The notes below the pieces were generated by a model that had not been told where the DNA came from, did no database searches, and saw nothing but the letters and a program-made list of their open reading frames with translations. Both the position numbers and the translations under genes were made by a program. A stretch of DNA of 5,593 nt, from the NCBI GenBank assembly GCA_964447605.1, contig CAYUTA010000099.1:1-5593 (forward strand), read 5' to 3'. This DNA is from CAYUTA01 sp964447605 (lineage in GTDB: Bacteria > Bacillota > Clostridia > Christensenellales > CAG-138). Below, piece by piece: positions 1 to 4,128 of this stretch; positions within the stretch are counted from its first letter, which is position 1, and each line of letters starts with the position of its first letter.

Positions 1-51
1 CATGAGCTGTTTTTGCCCTGTTTATCTGATCTTTTTGAGTTTTGCTCATGG

Positions 52-393
52 CTATTCGTTATGAGTTAATGAGGTTAATACCTTTCGAACTTGATTTCCA
101 GTAAACACAGCTTTTCCCACGCGGGTAACAGACCAAGTCTCGATGGCTGGCGAAACGACAGTCGCATCAATATCGACTGTGAGTTTCCCAGAATTATCCG
201 AAAAAGAGTCACGATACCTTGCATCGGGCGGCACAGTTGGTCCAACTTGCTCAGAGGAATTCGGCTCCCTCTTTGCTTTTTCAATAAGCGCAATTTGGTT
301 CTTTTCGGTTATTACCGTTTCCTTAGGCGTTGGTTGGCAAGCACAGCAAAAAAGAAGAACTAATACAATGGTTATCGAGATAATTCGTTTCAT
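52..393 (-). CDS. Truncated DUF6034-like lipoprotein, N-terminal part
   Basis: The 113-residue product starts with a lysine/arginine pair, a hydrophobic stretch (residues 4-15) and a cysteine cluster ending at Cys19 followed by QPTP. This is a lipoprotein signal peptide, so the mature protein should be lipid-anchored on the outer face of the membrane. The start at 393 is chosen over the longer in-frame ATG at 465 because a strong AGGAGGG lies 7 bases before it and the signal peptide begins there. The remainder (charged linker, then a GKLTVDIDA block and a TRVGKAVFT block) resembles the front of DUF6034 lipoproteins of Clostridia, recalled from memory. Those are several hundred residues long, so this one stops early at TAG (54-52). 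The other frame is open from 58 to the window edge and reads MSKTQKDQINRAK, which could be the lost continuation. Function unknown. Confidence 0.6.
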   Translation of the reverse strand: MKRIISITIVLVLLFCCACQPTPKETVITEKNQIALIEKAKREPNSSEQVGPTVPPDARYRDSFSDNSGKLTVDIDATVVSPAIETWSVTRVGKAVFTGNQVRKVLTSLTHNE

Positions 394-401
394 CGAATAT
401 C

Positions 402-408
402 CCTCCTC
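402..408 (-). promoter_or_regulatory. Ribosome binding site deciding the lipoprotein start
   Basis: The minus strand reads AGGAGGG followed by 7 bases and ATG (393-391). It fixes the start of the lipoprotein and argues against the upstream ATG at 465, whose extra 24 residues carry no signal-peptide character and cross the IS junction. Confidence 0.8.
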
Positions 409-420
409 GTATAATGTATT

Positions 421-447
421 TGCGGTTAGATTAACAAGAAAACCGCA
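421..447. repeat. Inverted repeat upstream of lipoprotein
   Basis: TGCGGTT (421-427) and AACCGCA (441-447) form a perfect 7-bp inverted repeat around a 13-base spacer. It lies between the IS junction and the lipoprotein ribosome site. It could be an operator or a leader hairpin of that gene; no T-run follows on either strand, so it is not a terminator. Confidence 0.4.
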
Positions 448-453
448 TAAATC

Positions 454-482
454 TTGTTGTCTCATAAGCCATATGGGATAAT
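454..482 (+). promoter_or_regulatory. Possible hybrid promoter made by IS insertion
   Basis: TTGTTG (454-459, flanking DNA) is followed by 17 bases and GATAAT (477-482, inside the IS left inverted repeat). The -10 matches consensus in 5 of 6 positions; the -35 keeps only TTG. Transcription would start near 489 and run through the structured leader into the transposase gene. Elements of this family are known to create promoters across their circle junction; here the left flank happens to supply the -35. Predicted only. Confidence 0.35.
460..465. repeat. Left copy of flanking direct repeat TCTCAT
   Basis: TCTCAT here is repeated at 2064-2069, directly outside the right inverted repeat. It probably contains the recombination core (CT at 461-462) plus bases shared by target and donor. 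Confidence 0.5.
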
Positions 483-483
483 A
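471..483 (+). repeat. IS left inverted repeat
   Basis: ATATGGGATAATA matches the reverse complement of 2051-2063 in 12 of 13 positions; the only mismatch is at 482. It lies 5 bases inside the left direct repeat, consistent with the sub-terminal repeats of IS1111-type elements. Confidence 0.7.
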
Positions 484-488
484 AGGTT

Positions 489-660
489 CGTACAGGTAGA
501 GGGCGCAGTATTGCTCCTTGAGGTTTAGCCTCCGCAGAAAGAATTGCGCCTCTGCTTTACGGGCAGATACGAATGAGCTGGATAGCGATATGCGCTTAAT
601 ATCTAACGAGGTTGTGTTTCCGTAAAGACCAGAGGGTTCACCTTTATCTGCACATATCCC
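489..660 (+). ncRNA. Structured 5' leader, candidate bridge RNA
   Basis: The non-coding IS left end can fold extensively. A 14-bp helix pairs 549-562 with 620-635, with only a 2-base bulge (628-629). Inside it AGATA (565-569) pairs with TATCT (600-604), and AGCG (584-587) with CGCT (593-596). An upstream stem pairs 498-507 with 545-553 (one bulged G) and encloses a GAGG/CCTC hairpin (520-532). The two main helices share 549-553, and a TCTGC/GCAGA hairpin (551-567) also competes, so the structure could switch. In the IS110 subgroup the bridge RNA lies in this position and has about this length. The RNA ends are guesses: the 5' end comes from the predicted promoter, and the 3' end is set before the transposase ribosome site. 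Confidence 0.4.
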
Positions 661-677
661 AGTAGCGGAGGTGTTCT

Positions 678-1898
678 ATGTTCTACGCCGGAATTGACAT
701 CGCCAAGTATAAGCACGAAGCATCCGTTATCGACTCGGACGGCAAGCTGCTGCTCGACAGTCTTTCGTTTCAAAATACACAGGAGGGCTGCGAGAAGCTG
801 ACCGCGCTGTTGGTCAAGCTGGAGATTGCCAAAGAGAACATCGTCATCGGCATGGAGGCTACCGGGCATTACTGGCTTTCGGTCTATTCCTTCTTCGACG
901 AGCTTGGATATGATGTGAAAGTCATCAATCCCATTCAGTCCGACGCCTTCCGAAAGATGTATATCCGGCAGACCAAGAACGATTCCAAGGATTCTTTCGT
1001 GATCGCTCAGATCATGCGCTTTGGCCAGTTCTCTTCCACACAGCTTGCCAGTGAGGATATGCTTGCCCTCAAGCAGCTTTCACGCTATCGGGTCGCGCTG
1101 ATGGGCGAATGCGGCGATTGCAAGCGCAAGGTTATTGCATTGCTCGATCAGGTGTTTCCCGAATATGACAAGCTGTTCTCTGACACCTTCGGCGTTGCCT
1201 CCAAGGAGCTTCTGCTGCAATGTCAGACGCCGGAGGATATGCTCGCAATCTCTACCCGGAAACTCACCACGCTGCTTTCAAAAGCCAGCAAGGGACGTTT
1301 CTCCGTTGAGAAGACTCGGCAAATCAAAAATGCAGCCAAATCCTCTTTTGGTATCTCCATTGCCAAGGACGCTTTTTCATTCCAGATCAAACAGCTCATA
1401 GAGCAAATCAGTTTCATCGAGAAGCAGCTTGACGCCTTGGATAACGAGATCGCCGCATTGCTTCGGCAGACGGGCTCTTTCATTACCACCATTCCCGGTA
1501 TCGGAGATACCTTAGGCGCAGCCATCCTTGGGGAGATCGGAGACATCCATCGCTTTGACGCTCCAAACAAGCTCGTGGCCTTTGCGGGTCTTGATGTTAC
1601 TGTTAAACAGTCCGGCGAGTTCAACGGAACGAAAAACCGTATGTCCAAACGCGGCTCTCCGTATCTTCGCCGCGCCATTTGGCTTGCCGCCTCACGCGCT
1701 GCTTTCTGCGACCCTATACTCTCCGAGTATTATCAATCACTGCGGAAAAGGGGCAAGCATCACCTGACCGCTATAGGCGCTGTATGCCGCAAGATGTGCC
1801 ACATCATTTACACAATCCTTAAAGAGAACCGTCCTTACGAGCCTTTGCCGCCTAAAGGCATATCTGCTTTGCGGAAGCCCGCGACGGATCAGCACTGA
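678..1898 (+). CDS. IS110-family transposase (DEDD recombinase)
   Basis: The 406-residue protein excises and inserts its own element, guided in this family by an element-encoded RNA. The N-terminal RuvC-like domain (about residues 1-155) opens with GIDIAK and carries Asp7, Glu60 (GMEATGHYW), Asp102 and Asp105 (KNDSKD). This is the complete DEDD set that binds metal, at spacings very close to those known for IS621. A helical, charged linker (about 230-262) looks like a coiled coil. The C-terminal Transposase_20 domain (about 265-355) has TIPGIGDTLGA, then FAGLDVTVKQSG with Ser312, the likely nucleophile serine of the Tnp domain, and SKRGSPYLRR. The start at 678 has GGAGGTG six to seven bases upstream. 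The gene has no frameshift or internal stop. A CACCT at 639-643 could pair with the ribosome site and restrain translation. Confidence 0.93.
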   Translation: MFYAGIDIAKYKHEASVIDSDGKLLLDSLSFQNTQEGCEKLTALLVKLEIAKENIVIGMEATGHYWLSVYSFFDELGYDVKVINPIQSDAFRKMYIRQTKNDSKDSFVIAQIMRFGQFSSTQLASEDMLALKQLSRYRVALMGECGDCKRKVIALLDQVFPEYDKLFSDTFGVASKELLLQCQTPEDMLAISTRKLTTLLSKASKGRFSVEKTRQIKNAAKSSFGISIAKDAFSFQIKQLIEQISFIEKQLDALDNEIAALLRQTGSFITTIPGIGDTLGAAILGEIGDIHRFDAPNKLVAFAGLDVTVKQSGEFNGTKNRMSKRGSPYLRRAIWLAASRAAFCDPILSEYYQSLRKRGKHHLTAIGAVCRKMCHIIYTILKENRPYEPLPPKGISALRKPATDQH

Positions 1899-1913
1899 GC
1901 CGTCGCAGCGTAT

Positions 1914-2037
1914 CCTTGACAAACCGAAGCGTTCAAATGCTACGCTGTTGGCACGAGGGCGCTGCTTATTTTTCCTGCATATCCGCTCTCTTCGCCCTCG
2001 ACGGTTCTTACCAGCATTTGAATGCTGTTTGTCAAGG
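1914..2037 (+). ncRNA. Three-stem 3' hairpin, candidate bridge/seekRNA
   Basis: Three nested helices lie between the transposase stop and the right inverted repeat. Helix 1: 1914-1924 with 2027-2037, 11 perfect base pairs. Helix 2: 1928-1941 with 2013-2026, 13 Watson-Crick pairs plus one G-U. Helix 3: 1954-1961 with 1993-2000, 8 perfect pairs. A 3-base bulge (1925-1927) separates helices 1 and 2, and a symmetrical 12 x 12 internal loop (1942-1953 and 2001-2012) separates helices 2 and 3. A 31-base terminal loop closes it. Large internal loops on a long stem are the hallmark of bridge RNAs, whose loops pair with target and donor DNA. IS1111-type elements encode theirs downstream of the transposase, as here. 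No T-run follows, so it is not a terminator. RNA ends and expression are not shown by the sequence. Confidence 0.5.
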
Positions 2038-2050
2038 GCGGCGGAGTAAC

Positions 2051-2063
2051 TTTTATCCCATAT
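2051..2063 (-). repeat. IS right inverted repeat
   Basis: TTTTATCCCATAT is the near-exact reverse complement of 471-483. It ends directly at the right TCTCAT repeat. A partial third copy, TATCCCA, occurs at 655-661 close to the transposase start. Confidence 0.7.
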
Positions 2064-2069
2064 TCTCAT
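2064..2069. repeat. Right copy of flanking direct repeat TCTCAT
   Basis: Identical to 460-465. Removing the DNA between the two copies gives the inferred empty site, in which the lipoprotein upstream region continues into sequence now at 2070 onward. Confidence 0.5.
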
Positions 2070-2170
2070 GTCAAGGTTCTTTATTAAAAATCTGCGCCTT
2101 TATGCTTGACTTTTAATAGCTGGTCTTTTTCATAGATATGTTTTTGAAGCATGGACAGATGGATGGACGT

Positions 2171-2197
2171 AAAAAAGCACCTCGTTTGAGATGCTTT
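2171..2197 (-). terminator. Intrinsic terminator of coiled-coil gene
   Basis: On the minus strand AAAGCATCTC pairs with GAGGTGCTTT (one U-G pair) around an AAAC loop, and the 3' arm runs into TTTTTT. It begins 29 bases after the stop of the coiled-coil gene. It would isolate that gene from the lipoprotein gene that lay downstream before the IS inserted. The plus-strand reading has a weaker T-tract (CTTTCTATGT). Confidence 0.8.
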
Positions 2198-2225
2198 CTA
2201 TGTGTTCGGATAATCGGAAATAGAA

Positions 2226-2540
2226 TTATTGTGCTCGTTTAAGTTCTGCAATTTCCTCATCATGCTCACTGACGATTGCCTTGATCGTCGCAATATCACT
2301 TTTCATTACAGAAATATCTAGCTCCATACGGCTGGTTCTTGCATCGAGAGCCTCAACCTTGCTTTCTATGCGATCAGTTCTTTCATCAAGGCTCATAAAG
2401 CCATCGGCAAGAGCGCCTAGCTTGTCGCTGATCTCCGTATCCAAGCGAATGTTTATCTTTTGAATTTCCCTTGCAAGCGGCTCGGTTTCCTGCCTGACGA
2501 TGGATTGTATCGCCAACAACAGTTCCTCGTTTTCAGTCAT
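2226..2540 (-). CDS. Small coiled-coil protein of unknown function
   Basis: The 104-residue product begins MTENEELLLAIQSIVRQE and is almost entirely helical. Residues about 20-104 show heptad spacing of leucine, isoleucine, valine and methionine separated by acidic and basic residues (for example LDERTDRIESKVEALD). This is the signature of a parallel coiled coil that would form dimers or higher oligomers. It has no signal peptide or membrane segment, so it should be cytosolic. The start at 2540 is chosen because AGGAGGG lies 8 bases upstream (2549-2555) and a promoter lies just before that; the longer in-frame start at 2693 would place coding sequence across hairpins and the promoter. Similar short MTENE-type proteins are common in Clostridia, from memory, but I know no assigned role. 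With its own promoter and terminator it is a single-gene unit. Confidence 0.75.
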   Translation of the reverse strand: MTENEELLLAIQSIVRQETEPLAREIQKINIRLDTEISDKLGALADGFMSLDERTDRIESKVEALDARTSRMELDISVMKSDIATIKAIVSEHDEEIAELKRAQ

Positions 2541-2568
2541 GCGGCAAGCCCTCCTAATCAATATTGGT

Positions 2569-2597
2569 ATTGTACCATGCGTTCTCCTCCAGCACAA
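2569..2597 (-). promoter_or_regulatory. Extended -10 promoter of coiled-coil gene
   Basis: The minus strand reads TTGTGC (2597-2592), 17 bases, then TACAAT (2574-2569) preceded by TGG, giving an extended -10 (TGnTACAAT). The -35 is weak after TTG, which the extended -10 can offset. Transcription would start near 2562, about 20 bases before the start codon and ahead of the ribosome site. Confidence 0.65.
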
Positions 2598-2624
2598 TGC
2601 TAATTCTTCGTAACAGTCCTGTTT

Positions 2625-2641
2625 GTTCCCAATCGTTCCCA
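2625..2641. repeat. Direct repeat GTTCCCA, 10-base period
   Basis: GTTCCCA occurs at 2625-2631 and 2635-2641, exactly one helical turn apart (TGGGAAC on the minus strand). It lies about 28 bases upstream of the coiled-coil gene -35, a suitable place for a regulator binding as a dimer. Confidence 0.45.
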
Positions 2642-2642
2642 G

Positions 2643-2681
2643 CAAGCAATGCCTCTGGTCGCCCAGACGCACTTTTGCTTG
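2643..2681. repeat. 39-base hairpin near relaxase end
   Basis: CAAGCAA (2643-2649) pairs with TTGCTTG (2675-2681), TGC (2650-2652) with GCA (2669-2671), and TCTGG (2654-2658) with CCAGA (2663-2667), closing on a TCGC loop. There is one C-C mismatch and a 3-base bulge. No T-run follows on either strand. Confidence 0.55.
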
Positions 2682-2698
2682 TTGGGATGGCATCCCAA
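2682..2698. repeat. 17-base palindrome
   Basis: TTGGGATG and CATCCCAA are perfect 8-base arms around a single G (2690). It directly abuts the preceding hairpin with no spacer. With such a short centre it is more likely a protein-binding palindrome or cruciform than an RNA hairpin. Confidence 0.55.
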
Positions 2699-2753
2699 AC
2701 CCTGCTGAACAAGCCTCCCTGTCGGTCGGCTGCTAGCGGCTCTGACGAGCCTT

Positions 2754-3593
2754 TTATGTGCGCTCCTGTTCGCGGTTGATTACGCCGAGCTCCTTTCCCA
2801 AGATCGTGTCCACATTGGCCTTTGCGGTCATGATCTCCTGCATTTCCTTTCGCGCACGGACGTACTCGCCATATGCGGATTTCTTTTCGATCAGGAGTGC
2901 ATCATATTCCGCTTGCAGCGCCGAGAGCGGCGGTATCTTTTTACCGGGCAGCGTGTCGAACGCCGCCTTTGCCGCCTTGTGCAGCAGGATGTCGCCCTCA
3001 TGCTCGGCGTAAAACTGCTTCGAGTATCCGGCTTTCCGATAGGCCACGTATACGTCGCGGGTTTTGCGGTACTGGAAGATGTTTTTACGCAGGGCGGTCA
3101 ACTCGGCAATCCGTTTTTCAGCGGCCTTAATCTGCCCGGACAGGGCGTTGAATCGGGCGGTGGCCTCGGCAGATTTGGCTTCCAGTTCCGCATAGTCCAA
3201 CAGCTTGTGTTCGGATAAATAATTGATCGTAACCGCCATTTGCTTGAGATTGAACACCTTTGCCCAGCGTTCGTACCCGCCGCCCTTGCCCGCTTGCAGC
3301 TTGGCCTGAATATCCACCAGCAGATTCACCCGCTCCGGCACAGGCGTGGGGATGGTTTTCTTCTGCGGGGTATGCGCCCGGTCGCCGGAGATGAAAGCGT
3401 GGATTTCATCCTCCGCATAGCCGCTGCCGAGGGAACGCAGCCGAATGAATCTGTCCATACTCTCGGCACGGAACGCCGTATGTTTGCCCTGCTTTACCAC
3501 ATATCCGGCGGCGGTCATTTCCGTAAGGAACGCATCAAAGGAGCGTGGCTTTTTTGCAAGGGCGGCGTCGATAGCCTGCCGTATAAGGTCGCG
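2754..3593 (-). pseudogene. Relaxase pseudogene, C-terminal part
   Basis: After the amber codon (3596-3594) the relaxase frame continues as RDLIRQAIDAALAKKPRSFDAFL and runs to TAA at 2756-2754. It contains the block VNLLVDIQAKLQAGKGGGYERWAKV and the following NLKQMAVTINYLSEHKLL, which I recognise from the C-terminal half of relaxases in Tn1549-like Clostridia elements. A long helical coiled-coil tail with the YVAYRKAGYSKQFYAEHE segment follows. This half does not cut DNA; it is thought to mediate contacts with partner proteins and DNA. The internal ATG at 3518 has only GGAA right against it and no proper ribosome site, so independent translation is doubtful. Local composition is GC-rich like the methylase remnant and unlike the lipoprotein. 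Confidence 0.8.
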
Positions 3594-3596
3594 CTA

Positions 3597-3750
3597 GCTC
3601 GGCTCTTTGTTATCACCCAGCCACTTGCCGTAACTCATACCGTGTCGCTTGGGCTGCTCCACGATGGACAATCCATGCTCCAAACAAATCGTATCGTTCA
3701 AGCGCCGGACGGCGGCGGTGCTGCCCCAGAAGTTTCGGAATTTGCGGGTG
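3597..3750 (-). pseudogene. Relaxase pseudogene, central part (shifted frame)
   Basis: This stretch reads TRKFRNFWGSTAAVRRLNDT and then CLEHGLSIVEQPKRHGMSYGKWLGDNKEPS before TAG at 3596-3594. It is the conserved segment that follows the HNHIIYNSTT motif in this relaxase family, but it lies one base out of frame with that motif. Deleting one T at 3753/3754 joins the two as NSTTMD-NTRKF. The amber codon falls where relatives have an ordinary residue between PS and R, and the downstream part is in the same frame. It therefore carries two independent lesions, one at each end. Confidence 0.8.
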
Positions 3751-4128
3751 TTAATCCATCGTCGTGGAATTATAAATGATGTGATTATGGACATGCGCCT
3801 TATCAATATGCGTTGCTACGATGAACGCATGCCTACCCTTCGTCCAGCGCATGGCAAGCTCGTAGCCAATGCGGTTGGCATCCTCCGGCGTAACCTCCCC
3901 CGGCCTAAACGATTGCCGAAGCTGATAGGCCAGCACGTCCCGCGCCTGCGTTCGCCCGGTCTGCTCCCGGTATTGACGCTTGCTCAACAGAAATTCCGCG
4001 TCCACGGTGGCCGGGTCACACTCGTAGGCGGACACCAATTCGCCGTCGTTGGCCTTTGCGGGATTCATGGCATAATCGGTGCGGTCGGAGATGCTCTGCC
4101 CGATGGTCTTGCCTTTGCTAACGCGCAT
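3751..4128 (-). pseudogene. Relaxase pseudogene, N-terminal catalytic part
   Basis: The 125-residue fragment carries the nicking domain of a MobP/VirD2-like relaxase (Relaxase family). That enzyme cuts one strand at the transfer origin and stays covalently attached to it through a tyrosine. Tyr19 in RTDYAMNPAK is the likely catalytic tyrosine. The metal-binding motif is complete: His107-x-Asp109-x-x-His112-x-His114-Asn-His116, with Asn120 after it. It ends at TAA (3753-3751) because of a one-base insertion. Its N-terminus is also wrong: relatives have roughly ten more residues before SKGKTIGQ, and here the sequence upstream is methylase. The ATG at 4128 appears to have been made by the junction. 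The fragment would be catalytically incomplete for transfer. Confidence 0.85.

Larger units (their letters stand above)
460..2069 (+). mobile_element. IS110/IS1111-family insertion sequence
   Basis: The element contains one intact DEDD recombinase gene (678-1898), about 200 bases of non-coding DNA before it and about 165 after it. The borders are inferred from two signals that agree. A near-terminal inverted repeat (471-483 against 2051-2063) matches in 12 of 13 positions. A direct repeat TCTCAT flanks it at 460-465 and 2064-2069. IS110-family elements do not make classical target duplications; they recombine at a short core, CT in the well-studied IS621, and a CT is present in this repeat at both ends. 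Inverted repeats near the ends are typical of the IS1111 subgroup. The element is about 1.6 kb and has no visible lesion, so it may be active. Exact ends need a comparison with an empty site. Confidence 0.75.
2599..2753. other. Intergenic region with hairpins, no gene
   Basis: Between the coiled-coil promoter and the end of the relaxase pseudogene I see no gene. It holds a direct repeat (2625-2641), two abutting hairpins (2643-2681 and 2682-2698) and a small GGCTC/GAGCC hairpin (2738-2751) next to the relaxase stop. Retained structure beside a dead relaxase could be a former transfer-origin or regulatory region, but no nick site can be recognised. Confidence 0.5.

Noticed and set aside
394..465. 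Upstream start at 465 for the lipoprotein
   Set aside because: It would put 24 non-hydrophobic residues before the signal peptide, and its ATG lies on the IS direct repeat. AGGAGGG precedes the start at 393.
1223..1678. Minus-strand open frame of 151 codons inside the transposase
   Set aside because: It is a shadow of the transposase coding frame, with no ribosome site and no recognisable domain.
1916..1945. TTGACA at 1916-1921 as a plus-strand promoter
   Set aside because: At 17 bases the -10 position reads GCTACG, a poor match, and the box is part of the perfect helix 1 arm, which explains it better.
460..2069. Classical target-site duplication as the source of TCTCAT
   Set aside because: IS110-family recombinases do not make staggered-cut duplications. 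The repeat is better read as a shared core plus chance or guided identity of target and donor.
2226..2693. Longer 155-residue version of the coiled-coil gene starting at 2693
   Set aside because: The extra 51 residues run through the hairpins, the direct repeat and the -10/-35 boxes, and have no family character. The start at 2540 has a strong ribosome site.
2738..2755. Plus-strand terminator-like GGCTC-TGAC-GAGCC followed by TTTT
   Set aside because: The stem is only 5 bp and the T-run is 4 bases, and it overlaps the relaxase stop on the other strand. The only plus-strand gene ends more than 800 bases away.
3240..3779. Plus-strand open frames opposite the relaxase and methylase remnants
   Set aside because: They mirror GC-rich minus-strand coding sequence whose translation shows clear family motifs; the plus-strand translations do not.
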